Shown piece after piece: positions 8,766 to 15,713 of a DNA stretch of 34,821 nt. The notes beneath the pieces are model-generated. The model worked only from the letters and a program-made list of their open reading frames with translations, was not told where the DNA came from and made no database searches. A program made the position numbers and the translations under genes. This DNA comes from Curvibacter sp. (GTDB lineage Bacteria > Pseudomonadota > Gammaproteobacteria > Burkholderiales > Burkholderiaceae_C). Position 1 is the stretch's first letter. The number at the start of each line of letters is the position of its first letter. The stretch is taken from assembly GCA_019233055.1 (NCBI GenBank), contig JAFAMV010000253.1, forward strand, positions 1 to 34,821, in the 5' to 3' direction.

Positions 8766-9167
8766 ATGAACCGCTCCATCATCACCACCGCCCTGCTGGC
8801 CGTCGCCTCCAGTGCCGCCCTGCTGGCCGCTCCCGCCTTCGCCGGCGACAACGGCAGCACCCTGCGCAGCCGCGCCGATGTCGAGGCCGAAGCCGTGGCC
8901 GCCGCCCGCGACGCCGCCGTGTCGGTGGACAGCAAGTCGCGCGTGGCCCCCGCCATCCAGTCGACCCGCACCCCGCTCGAAATGCAATCCGAAGCCGAAG
9001 CCGCCGCCCGCCAGGCCGCCGTGTCGGTGGACAGCAAGTCGCGCGTCGCCCCCGACCTGAACTCGACCCGCACCGTCGCCGACCGCCGCGCCGAAGCCGT
9101 GGCCGCCGCCCAGCAGGCCGCCATCTCGGTCGACCCCAAGTCGCGCGTCGCCCCGGCCCTGCGCTGA
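8766..9167 (+). CDS. Small exported protein with three 34-residue repeats
   Basis: Encodes 133 aa; the ATG follows AGAGGAAACACC. A Sec signal peptide (Met, Asn-Arg, hydrophobic core, APAFA cleavage site) gives a mature protein of about 107 aa. The mature part is RSRADVEAEA followed by three units of the form AEAxAAAxxAAVSVDSKSRVAP plus an STRT linker, the last ending in APALR at the C-terminus. It is Ala/Arg/Ser/Asp-rich, without cysteine or transmembrane segments, and the units look helix-loop in nature. I do not recognise a named family; the RSRAxVxAEA motif recalls the short periplasmic DUF4148-like proteins common in Burkholderiales. The gene at 11427 is a paralog with a related upstream region. 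Function unknown, likely periplasmic. Confidence 0.8.
   Translation: MNRSIITTALLAVASSAALLAAPAFAGDNGSTLRSRADVEAEAVAAARDAAVSVDSKSRVAPAIQSTRTPLEMQSEAEAAARQAAVSVDSKSRVAPDLNSTRTVADRRAEAVAAAQQAAISVDPKSRVAPALR
8886..9164 (+). repeat. Three in-frame 102-bp tandem repeats
   Basis: Units begin at 8886, 8988 and 9090; the third is cut short by the stop codon. The core encoding AAVSVDSKSRVAP recurs at exactly 102-bp intervals (8913, 9015, 9117). Units 1 and 2 are nearly identical in DNA across the core, and units 1 and 3 share an exact 21-bp start. This suggests duplication within the gene with later drift. Confidence 0.9.
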
Positions 9168-9185
9168 TCGAAGCGCCGCGTCAAC

Positions 9186-9248
9186 GGACGGCCAGCAGGC
9201 CGTCCGCAGCGGCCTGACAGGCCCCGCGCAAGGCGGGGTCTTCTTCCA
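9186..9248 (+). terminator. Two tandem hairpins ending the small repeat gene
   Basis: GGACGGCC-AGCA-GGCCGTCC (9186-9205) is a perfect 8-bp stem with a four-base loop. A second hairpin, CCCCGC-GCAAG-GCGGGG (9222-9238), is followed by the T-rich run TCTTCTTCC. The second looks like a Rho-independent terminator separating this gene from the ABC transporter genes. Confidence 0.65.
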
Positions 9249-9365
9249 TCTGCCGCTGCACGCACGCCGCCGGATGCAGCGCCTGCCTGATGGCAAGACA
9301 AGACAAAAATGTCCCGCGCCCGCCCCACGGCGCAGATCCCGGCCACGGGCACTTCGGCCCTAGGC

Positions 9366-9371
9366 CACAAT
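9366..9371 (+). promoter_or_regulatory. -10 element of a probable leaderless ABC transporter mRNA
   Basis: CACAAT is followed by six bases and then ATG 9378. With the hexamer at -12 to -7, transcription would start at the A of the start codon. No Shine-Dalgarno is present. No clear -35 is visible. Confidence 0.5.
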
Positions 9372-9377
9372 CCCCGC

Positions 9378-10328
9378 ATGCAAGACACCCCCGAGCCTTT
9401 GTTCGAGGTCCGGGCGCTGCACAAGCGCTACGGCCAGACCACGGTGGTCGACCACCTTTCGTTCTCCATCGCCCCCGGTGAATGCCTGGGCGTGATCGGG
9501 CCCAATGGGGCCGGCAAGACCACCACGCTGCGCATGTGCCTGGGCCAGGCCAGCCCGGACGGCGGGCAGATCCGTGCCTTCGGCCTGGACATGCCGCGCC
9601 AGGCGCTGGCCATCAAGGCCCAGCTCGGCGTGGTGACCCAGTTCGACACCCTCGACCCCGATTTCAGCTGCCTAGAGAACCTGATCGTCTACGGCCGCTA
9701 CTTCGGCCTGAGCCGGCGCGTGATGCTCGAGCGGGCGCCCCGGTTGCTCGAGTTCGCGGCGCTGTCGCACAAGGCCGACGCCCGGCCTGGCGAGCTGTCC
9801 GGGGGCATGCGGCGGCGCCTCAGCCTGGCGCGGGCCCTGGTCAACAACCCGCGCCTGCTGCTGCTCGACGAACCCACCACCGGCCTCGATCCGCAGGCCC
9901 GGCATCTGATGTGGGAACGCCTGCAGATGCTGTTGCAACAGGGCAAATCGATCCTGCTGACCACCCACTTCATGGACGAGGCCGAGCGCCTCTGCCACCG
10001 TCTGCTGGTGCTCGACCACGGCCGTTGCATCGCCGAAGGTCCGCCGCGCACCCTGATCGCCGAGCACCTCGAGCCCGAGGTGGTCGAGGCCTATGGCAAC
10101 GGGGCACTCGGCCTGCTGCGCCCGGATGGCCCCGAGGCCGAGGCCCTGAGGCCCCTGGCCAGCCGCACCGAGGTCAGCGGCGACACGCTGTTCTTCTACA
10201 CCCGCGATGCCCGCCCCTTGCTGCAGGCGCTGGCCGGGCACAGCGCCCTGCGCACCCTGCACCGGCCGGCCAATCTGGAAGACCTGTTCCTCAAACTCAC
10301 CGGCCGCCAGATCCGCGAAGGCGGTTGA
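9378..10328 (+). CDS. ABC-2 exporter ATP-binding subunit (NodI-like)
   Basis: Encodes 316 aa. Walker A GPNGAGKT (residues 41-48), ABC signature LSGGMRRRLSLARAL, Walker B LLLLDEPTTGLDP and the switch histidine in LLTTHFMDEAE are all present, so the ATPase should be active. The roughly 90-residue C-terminal extension is of the DrrA/NodI type. It pairs with the ABC-2 permease 20 bp downstream to export a lipid-like, glycolipid or drug substrate across the inner membrane. Databases often name such pairs NodI/NodJ, but no nodulation genes are nearby, so the substrate is unknown. An upstream in-frame ATG (9309) would add 23 residues of non-family sequence; the shorter start fits the family and the -10 element. 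Confidence 0.88.
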   Translation: MQDTPEPLFEVRALHKRYGQTTVVDHLSFSIAPGECLGVIGPNGAGKTTTLRMCLGQASPDGGQIRAFGLDMPRQALAIKAQLGVVTQFDTLDPDFSCLENLIVYGRYFGLSRRVMLERAPRLLEFAALSHKADARPGELSGGMRRRLSLARALVNNPRLLLLDEPTTGLDPQARHLMWERLQMLLQQGKSILLTTHFMDEAERLCHRLLVLDHGRCIAEGPPRTLIAEHLEPEVVEAYGNGALGLLRPDGPEAEALRPLASRTEVSGDTLFFYTRDARPLLQALAGHSALRTLHRPANLEDLFLKLTGRQIREGG

Positions 10329-10348
10329 AGCCTGCCCCAGGAGCCCCC

Positions 10349-11197
10349 ATGAGCACCCCGAACCTGTCTTCGACCACGCCCGCCCCCGCCGCCCCCTCGG
10401 TCTGGCGCGCACCGCAACTGAGCCGGCGCTGGTGGCCGGTGTTCCTGCGCAACCTGCTGGTCTGGCGCAAGCTGGCCATCCCCAGCCTGGTCGGCAACAT
10501 CGCCGAGCCCCTGATGTGGCTCGTCGCCTTCGGTTACGGCATGGGCGCGCTGGTGGGCCACATCACGGTCGACGGCCCCGAGGGCAGTGTGCAGGTGCCC
10601 TACATCCTGTTCCTGGCCAGCGGCTCGATCTGCATGAGCGCCATGAATGCAGCCTCGTTCGAAGCCCTGTACTCGGCCTTCTCGCGCATGCATGTGCAGA
10701 AGACCTGGGACGGCATCATGAATGCGCCGGTCGGCCTCGACGACGTGGTGCTGGCCGAGATGCTCTGGGCGGCCTTCAAGGCGGCCTTCACCGTCACCGC
10801 CATCCTCGGTGTGATGCTGGCCCTGGGCATCAGCCACAGCCCGAAACTGGCGCTGGCCTGGTGTGTGCTGCTGGCCGTGGGCATCACCTTCTCGAGCATC
10901 GCGCTGATCTTCAACGCCCTGGCCCAGGGCTATGACTTCTTCACCTACTACTTCACCCTGGTGCTGACGCCGATGATGTTCCTGTCGGGCATCTTCTTTC
11001 CGCGCGAACAGCTGCCCGGCGTGGTGCAGCTGATCTCGGCAGCGCTGCCGCTGACCAATGCGGTGGCGCTGGTGCGTCCGCTGTTCATGGACCGCTGGCC
11101 CGACCAGGTGCTGTTGCATGGCGGCCTGCTGCTGGCCTACACCGTGGCGGCCTTCTGGCTGGCCCTGGGCCTGACGCGGCGGCGCTTCAAGGCCTGA
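10349..11197 (+). CDS. ABC-2 type permease (NodJ-like)
   Basis: Encodes 282 aa, with AGGAG five bases before the ATG. After a Pro/Ala-rich cytoplasmic N-terminus come six predicted membrane segments. The ABC-2 signature region around the last helices (TYYFTLVLTPMMFLSGIFFP, then LPLTNAVALVRPLF) matches NodJ/DrrB permeases. It forms the membrane channel for the ATPase encoded 20 bp upstream. The C-terminus ends in a basic RRRFKA tail, as expected for a cytoplasmic end. Confidence 0.87.
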   Translation: MSTPNLSSTTPAPAAPSVWRAPQLSRRWWPVFLRNLLVWRKLAIPSLVGNIAEPLMWLVAFGYGMGALVGHITVDGPEGSVQVPYILFLASGSICMSAMNAASFEALYSAFSRMHVQKTWDGIMNAPVGLDDVVLAEMLWAAFKAAFTVTAILGVMLALGISHSPKLALAWCVLLAVGITFSSIALIFNALAQGYDFFTYYFTLVLTPMMFLSGIFFPREQLPGVVQLISAALPLTNAVALVRPLFMDRWPDQVLLHGGLLLAYTVAAFWLALGLTRRRFKA

Positions 11198-11246
11198 CAA
11201 CCGGTTCAGAGCCGCCATCCGGCCCGCCCGGGCGTGGAGCGCCCAT

Positions 11247-11328
11247 CTGTTGCAGAAACAGAAATTCCCAATTGATTTTCATCGTCTTTTATTGCCGTCG
11301 ATGACGACATAAAGTCTCTCCATCGATG
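11247..11328 (+). promoter_or_regulatory. Promoter block shared with the first small exported gene (copy 2)
   Basis: Copy 2 of the block at 8595-8676. TGTTGC (11248-11253), AGAAATTCCC, TTGAT (11272-11276), TTTTATTG (11287-11294), TAAAGT (11310-11315) and CGATG (11324-11328) sit at the same offsets as in copy 1 (constant difference 2652). TAAAGT is the likely -10. A leader of about 110 bases separates it from ATG 11427. Positions between the blocks differ freely, which points to selection on the spaced elements. Confidence 0.55.
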
Positions 11329-11426
11329 AGCCGCGAAGAGAACAACGACTCACCGAGACCTGCCGCCAGCCCCTGGCCCGGCGGCACGGTTTCGAAATGT
11401 TCTCGAACGTCGAAAGAGAAATGACC

Positions 11427-11723
11427 ATGAAAAAGCCCCTGCTCCTTGCCACCCTGATCGCCGCCTCCGCCCTGGCCTGTGGCACCGCCTTCGCCCACGG
11501 CGAGGCCGACTACGCCGATCAGTTTCCCGCCCCGGTGGCCCAGCGCAGCCGCGCCGAAGTCCAGGCCGAAGCCAGCCAGGCCAGCCAACATGCCGCCGAC
11601 GTCGACCCGATGTCCAAGAGCGTGCCGCGTGTGAAGTCGGGCCTGACCCGCTCCGAGGTGGCCCAGGCCGCCGCCGCCGCCAACCGCGCCGGCCTGATCC
11701 CGCACGGCGAAGCCAGCTTCTGA
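11427..11723 (+). CDS. Small exported protein, paralog of the repeat protein
   Basis: Encodes 98 aa starting MKKPLLLATL; AAAGAGA lies about seven bases ahead (an ATG two codons earlier is less well placed). A Sec signal peptide with cleavage near GTAFA|HG leaves about 75 residues. The mature part has RSRAEVQAEASQASQ, VDPMSKSVPRV and TRSEVAQAAAAANRAG, which line up with RSRADVEAEA, VDSKSRVAP and the Ala-rich helix of the protein at 8766, but as one unit instead of three. No cysteines or membrane segments follow. Function unknown. It sits downstream of the ABC permease but has its own promoter block and terminator. Confidence 0.78.
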   Translation: MKKPLLLATLIAASALACGTAFAHGEADYADQFPAPVAQRSRAEVQAEASQASQHAADVDPMSKSVPRVKSGLTRSEVAQAAAAANRAGLIPHGEASF

Positions 11724-11871
11724 AACTGAGCGGGCGCGGGCAGCCCCGTGCCCAGCCCCTCGCCCGGTGCAGGAGACAAGCGTCGCCGCCGGCGGCGGGT
11801 CGGACGGCCAAGCTGCCCTCTGGCCGCCCGATCCGCCCCGGTGCCCGGCCCCTCGCTGCCGGCATCCCGCC

Positions 11872-11908
11872 ACGGCGGCGAAACAGAGCTCTGTTTCGCC
11901 GCCGTTTT
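11872..11908 (+). terminator. 34-bp perfect palindrome with T-tract
   Basis: Arms ACGGCGGCGAAACAGAG (11872-11888) and its exact complement (11889-11905) meet with no spacer, followed by TTT and a T-rich stretch. In RNA this gives a strong hairpin suited to Rho-independent termination after the small gene. It ends only about 40 bases before the porin ATG, so it may also sit in the porin leader. Confidence 0.75.
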
Positions 11909-11947
11909 CTTTGTCCTTTTGATTCCCCTTCCCTTCAGAAAGTCCCC

Positions 11948-13099
11948 ATGCAAAAGACCCTGATCACCCTGGCCGCCCTGGGCGCGCTGAACACCGTTGC
12001 CCACGCAGACACTTCCAGCCTCGCGCTGTACGGCCTGCTCGACGCCGGCGTGCGCTCGGACAGCGCCGCCGCCCTGAACGGCAGCAACACCGGCTCGCAG
12101 ACCCAGTTCAGTTCGGGCATCCTGAACACCTCGCGCTTCGGCCTGCGCGGCAGCGAAGACCTGGGCGGCGGTCTGAAGACCAACTTCAACCTCGAATCGG
12201 GCTTCAACACCGGCACGGGCGCCAATTCGAGCACCAGCAATGTCTTCGACCGGCGCGCCATCGTCGGCCTGCAAAGCGACTGGGGGCGCATCGACCTGGG
12301 CCGCAACACCACCTTCAACTACGACCTGCAGTCGTCCTATGTGAACGACCCGCTGGGTCAGGAACTGACGAACAACAAGCAGTACTCGGCCCGCGCGGCC
12401 ACCACCATCAATCCGCTGGGCACCCTGGTGGGCTCGGGCCTGGACACCGTGCGCCGCGACAACATGCTCAAGTACCAGAGCCCGACCTGGTCCGGGCTGT
12501 CGCTGGGCCTGGCCTATGCCTTCGGCAATGTGGCGGCCAACATGGGGGGCAATTCGTCGACCCAGGCCCTGCTGCGCTATGACGTCAACGCCTGGCAGCT
12601 GGGCGCGGCCTATGACGATCTGAAGGACACCCTGGGCAACCACCAGAAGACCTGGACGGCGGGCGGCAACTACCTGTTCAACGGCCTGCGCGTGACCGCA
12701 GGCTACACCGAGATGAAGGCCGATCCCAACTTTGCCAACAGCAACACCTCGATCCTCACCAGCTCCAGCGCCAACACCTTCCTGTACAAGTTCCTCAATG
12801 GCGCCAGCGCCTCCAGCACCGGCCTCAAGGCCTCGGTGGCCGATGTGGGCCTGACCTTCAATGCCACCGACCTGGTCAAGGTGGTGACCGCCTACTACAA
12901 CACACGCTACAGCGCCGACGGCCTGGCCACCAACCGCTACGACAGCTATGTGGCCCGCGCCCGCTACAGCCTGAGCAAGCGCACCGAGCTCTACGCCGAA
13001 CTCGACTACACCAAGGCCAACGGCCTCAGCGCCGCGCAGACCGCCAGCGGCAAGACCAGCAACACCGGTCTGGCCCTGGGCCTGCAGCACCGCTTCTGA
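11948..13099 (+). CDS. General (Gram-negative, Burkholderiales-type) outer-membrane porin
   Basis: Encodes 383 aa. A signal peptide (MQKTLITLAALGALNTVAHA) is followed by SSLALYGLLDAGV, the typical first strand of betaproteobacterial porins. Motifs SRFGLRGSEDLGGGLKTNF and GRIDLGRN are family hallmarks, and the protein ends in LQHRF with the C-terminal Phe needed for BAM-mediated insertion. It should form a 16-strand trimeric channel for small hydrophilic solutes. It stands alone between two terminators. No strong Shine-Dalgarno or consensus promoter is seen in the 40 bases after the palindrome, so expression may depend on upstream transcription. Confidence 0.92.
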   Translation: MQKTLITLAALGALNTVAHADTSSLALYGLLDAGVRSDSAAALNGSNTGSQTQFSSGILNTSRFGLRGSEDLGGGLKTNFNLESGFNTGTGANSSTSNVFDRRAIVGLQSDWGRIDLGRNTTFNYDLQSSYVNDPLGQELTNNKQYSARAATTINPLGTLVGSGLDTVRRDNMLKYQSPTWSGLSLGLAYAFGNVAANMGGNSSTQALLRYDVNAWQLGAAYDDLKDTLGNHQKTWTAGGNYLFNGLRVTAGYTEMKADPNFANSNTSILTSSSANTFLYKFLNGASASSTGLKASVADVGLTFNATDLVKVVTAYYNTRYSADGLATNRYDSYVARARYSLSKRTELYAELDYTKANGLSAAQTASGKTSNTGLALGLQHRF

Positions 13100-13131
13100 G
13101 CCCGCCGTGCCGGACTGCGGCACGTGCCCCG

Positions 13132-13155
13132 AAGGCCCCTTTCGGGGCCTTTTTC
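13132..13155 (+). terminator. Rho-independent terminator of the porin gene
   Basis: AAGGCCCC-TTTC-GGGGCCTT is an 8-bp stem with a four-base loop running into TTTTT, 33 bp after the porin stop. It lies between the porin and the convergent efflux operon, whose last stop codon is at 13160. Confidence 0.88.
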
Positions 13156-13159
13156 CCGA

Positions 13160-14611
13160 TCATTCCCAACCGCCCCCCAGGGCCCAGAAAAGCTGGACCT
13201 CGTCCTGCGCGACCTGGGCCTGTGCCACCGTCAGCGCAGACCGGGCACTGAGCAGTCCGCGCTGCGCATCGAGCTGGCTGAGCAGGGGCGCGCGCCCGGC
13301 CTCGTGCAGGCGTTGGTTCTGCTGCGCCAGCCAGCCGGCCCGCTCGCGTGCCGCCTTCAGGTCGGCCAGCGCATCGAGGTCGTGGCCGTAGCGGCTGAGG
13401 GCGGTCTCGGTCTCGCGCAGCGCGGTCAGCACCGTGCCGTCGAAGCGGGCCAGGGCGGCCTGGGCATCGGCCTGGGCGCCCCGCACCCGGGCGCGGGCAG
13501 CGCTGTCGGGGATGTGCCAACTGATCAGGGGGCCGAGCCCCCAGCGCACGGTGCTGCTCTGCCCCAGGTCGGACAGCACGCCGGTGACCCCGGCGGAGGC
13601 GCCCAGCGTGACATGCGGGTAGAGCTCGCCCATGGCGACACCGATGCGGGCGGTGGCCGCCGCCAAGCCGCGCTCGGCCTCCCGCACGTCGGGGCGGCGG
13701 CGCAGCAGGGCCGCACCGTCGCCCACGGGCAAGGGGCTGTCCAGGCCGGGCAGTGCATTGCAGCGGCTGCGCTCAGCGGGCAGCTCGCGCGGGGTCAGGC
13801 CCAGCAGGGCGGCCAACCTGAAATGGGCTTCGGCGCGACGGGCTTCGAACGCGGGCAGGCGCGCGCGCAGGGCCTCGGCCTCGGCCTCGGCATGACCGAG
13901 CTCCAGAGCGGACAGACGCCCGGCCGCATCGAGGCGCCGCGCCACCTCGACGCGGCGCAGCTGCAAATCCAGGGCCTGCTGCCCGTCGCGCTGCTCCAGC
14001 GTGGCCGCACAGCCCTGGACAAAGGCCGCGACGGTCTGTGCCGCCACGTGGGTGCGCACCAGGTCGAGTGCCGCTTCGCTGGCCTGCTGCTGCGCCCGGG
14101 CCAGCTCTTCGGCCCGGGCCAACTGGCCGAAGAGGTCGAGCTGGTAGGCCACCCGCAGGCCGGCATCGCCCTCGTCGGTGACAGGCAGCTTTTCCGGCAG
14201 CAGATAGGCCTCGCCCGATTCCTGGGCCCGCTGCACCGCCAGCGACGCAGAGGCATGCGGCCCGCGCTCGGCATCGACCTCCTCGCGCACCGCCCGGGCG
14301 TGTTGCAGATGGGCCTGGGCCACCCGCAGATCGGTGTTGGCCTGCAGCGCCTGCTCGACCAGGGCGTCGAGCTGCTCTTCGCGGTAGAGCCGCCACCAAT
14401 GGGGCGGCAGTGGGGCCAGCGAGACCGCCGCCGGGGCGCTGGCGGCCGACAGGAAGGGGGCCTGGGCCTCGGTCTGGCGGCTCTTGGCCGCCGGGGGCAA
14501 TCGGTAGTCCGGCCCGACGGTGCCGCAGGCGCTCAGGCCGGCCAGCGCCAGCGCGGCCAGCAGCGGAGCCAGGCGGCGCAGCGGGCGGGGGCAGGCAGAC
14601 CGGGCGCTCAT
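13160..14611 (-). CDS. NodT-family outer-membrane efflux lipoprotein
   Basis: Encodes 483 aa. The signal peptide ends in a lipobox LSAC, followed by GTVGPDYRLPP, the standard start of NodT/OprM-like factors. Two OEP repeats with long Ala/Leu/Arg coiled helices (the periplasmic tunnel) and short beta-barrel stretches follow, including LLRRRPDVREAERGLAAATARIGVA, a strongly conserved NodT segment. It is the last gene of the FUSC-DUF1656-adaptor operon; its ATG overlaps the adaptor stop (ATGA). It should form the trimeric outer-membrane duct for that exporter. Confidence 0.9.
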   Translation of the reverse strand: MSARSACPRPLRRLAPLLAALALAGLSACGTVGPDYRLPPAAKSRQTEAQAPFLSAASAPAAVSLAPLPPHWWRLYREEQLDALVEQALQANTDLRVAQAHLQHARAVREEVDAERGPHASASLAVQRAQESGEAYLLPEKLPVTDEGDAGLRVAYQLDLFGQLARAEELARAQQQASEAALDLVRTHVAAQTVAAFVQGCAATLEQRDGQQALDLQLRRVEVARRLDAAGRLSALELGHAEAEAEALRARLPAFEARRAEAHFRLAALLGLTPRELPAERSRCNALPGLDSPLPVGDGAALLRRRPDVREAERGLAAATARIGVAMGELYPHVTLGASAGVTGVLSDLGQSSTVRWGLGPLISWHIPDSAARARVRGAQADAQAALARFDGTVLTALRETETALSRYGHDLDALADLKAARERAGWLAQQNQRLHEAGRAPLLSQLDAQRGLLSARSALTVAQAQVAQDEVQLFWALGGGWE

Positions 14612-15513
14612 GACTGCCCCCCCGGCCGGCCGGCAGGCTCTTTGTGCCCGTCGGTGAGGATGGACACGGTGGCGGTGCGCCCGGCGATCAGGCGCAGCGA
14701 CTCCGGGCGCTCGTCGAGCGCGATGCGCACCGGGATGCGCTGGGCCAGGCGCACCCAGTTGAAGGTGGGGTTCACATTGGGCAGCAGATTGGCCCCGTTG
14801 CTGCGGTCGCGGTCCTCGATGGCGGCGGCAATGCTCTGCACATGGCCATGCAGCACGCCGGGGTAGCCCATGACGCGGATCTCCACCGCCTGGTCGGGCT
14901 GCACGCGGTCGAGCTTGGTCTCCTCGAAATAGCCGTCGACATGGAAGGAGGCCGCATCGATCACTGACAGCACCGGCCGCCCCACCTGCACATAGTCGCC
15001 CGCGCGCGGCGTGCGGTCGCTGACATAGCCCTCCACCGGGCTGGTGATGCGGGTGCGCTCCAGGTTCAGGCGGGCCAGGCGCAGCGCCGCCTGCGCGCCG
15101 GCCAGGGCCGCCTCGGCCTGCGCCACCTTGCTGTCGGCCTGCTCGCGGCTTTCCTGGGCCATGATGTCGGCCAGACCCAGGTTGCGCCGCGCCTCGGCGC
15201 GCAGCTGCGCCAGCTGGGCCTGCTGCAGCTGCACGGCCGCCGCCGCCTGGCCTGCCGCCAACTGGTAGCGCTGCGGATCGACCACCATCAGCAGCTCGCC
15301 CGCACGGACGTGCTGGTTGTCATGCACCCGCACTTCGGTGAGCAGGCCCGACACATCGGGCGCGACCTGGACCAGATCGGCGCGCACATGGCCGTCGCGG
15401 GTCCAGGGGGCCTCGTTGTAATAGGCCCAGATGTGGCGACCCACCACCAGGGCGGCCGCCAGGGCCAGCCCCGTGACCAGCACGGAGCCGGTCTGTTGCA
15501 ACAATTTCTTCAT
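14608..15513 (-). CDS. HlyD/AaeA-like periplasmic adaptor
   Basis: Encodes 301 aa with GGGGAAAG before the ATG. One N-terminal membrane anchor (residues 9-28) precedes a biotinyl-lipoyl half (VAPDVSGLLTEVRVHDNQHV), a short Gln/Ala-rich alpha-hairpin, the second lipoyl half (ITSPVEGYVSDRTPRAGDYV) and a beta-barrel domain. Length and motif order match AaeA/EmrA-type adaptors. Both ends overlap the neighbouring genes by ATGA, so translation is coupled. It should link the FUSC permease to the outer-membrane factor. Confidence 0.9.
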   Translation of the reverse strand: MKKLLQQTGSVLVTGLALAAALVVGRHIWAYYNEAPWTRDGHVRADLVQVAPDVSGLLTEVRVHDNQHVRAGELLMVVDPQRYQLAAGQAAAAVQLQQAQLAQLRAEARRNLGLADIMAQESREQADSKVAQAEAALAGAQAALRLARLNLERTRITSPVEGYVSDRTPRAGDYVQVGRPVLSVIDAASFHVDGYFEETKLDRVQPDQAVEIRVMGYPGVLHGHVQSIAAAIEDRDRSNGANLLPNVNPTFNWVRLAQRIPVRIALDERPESLRLIAGRTATVSILTDGHKEPAGRPGGQS

Positions 15514-15713
15514 CGCTTTCCCCAGGAAAGAATCACGGCGCCCAGCACGATCACGTACAGGCAGAGGTTGAACAGCGAGCGATGCCAGACCCAGCGGTAC
15601 AGGCCGAGGCGGGCCACCACCGCACGCAGGCCGGTGCTCAGCAACAGGGCCAGCAGCGCCTGGACCAGCAGGACCGGCAGGTAGACGCCGTAGAGGTCGA
15701 TCTCGGCCATCAT
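15510..15713 (-). CDS. DUF1656 (AaeX-like) small membrane protein
   Basis: Encodes 67 aa with two predicted membrane helices (about residues 12-30 and 48-63). The N-terminus MAEIDLYGVYLP matches the DUF1656/AaeX family, which is found almost only between FUSC permease and HlyD-like adaptor genes. The first of two tandem ATGs overlaps the FUSC stop codon, and the gene's own stop overlaps the adaptor's ATG. Role in the exporter is not established. Confidence 0.88.
   Translation of the reverse strand: MMAEIDLYGVYLPVLLVQALLALLLSTGLRAVVARLGLYRWVWHRSLFNLCLYVIVLGAVILSWGKR

Noticed and set aside
8886..9164. Regular repeats that could suggest a CRISPR array
   Set aside because: The period is 102 bp, in frame with a coding sequence, units are directly joined with no unique spacers, and no cas genes are near.
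9378..11197. Assignment of the ABC pair to Nod factor export
   Set aside because: NodI/NodJ names are commonly applied to this ABC-2 group, but no nodulation genes or nod box are visible.
11519..13123. Long antisense frame across the second small gene and the porin
   Set aside because: The porin is unmistakable (signal peptide, strand motifs, C-terminal Phe); the antisense product is Gly/Ala/Val/Gln-rich.
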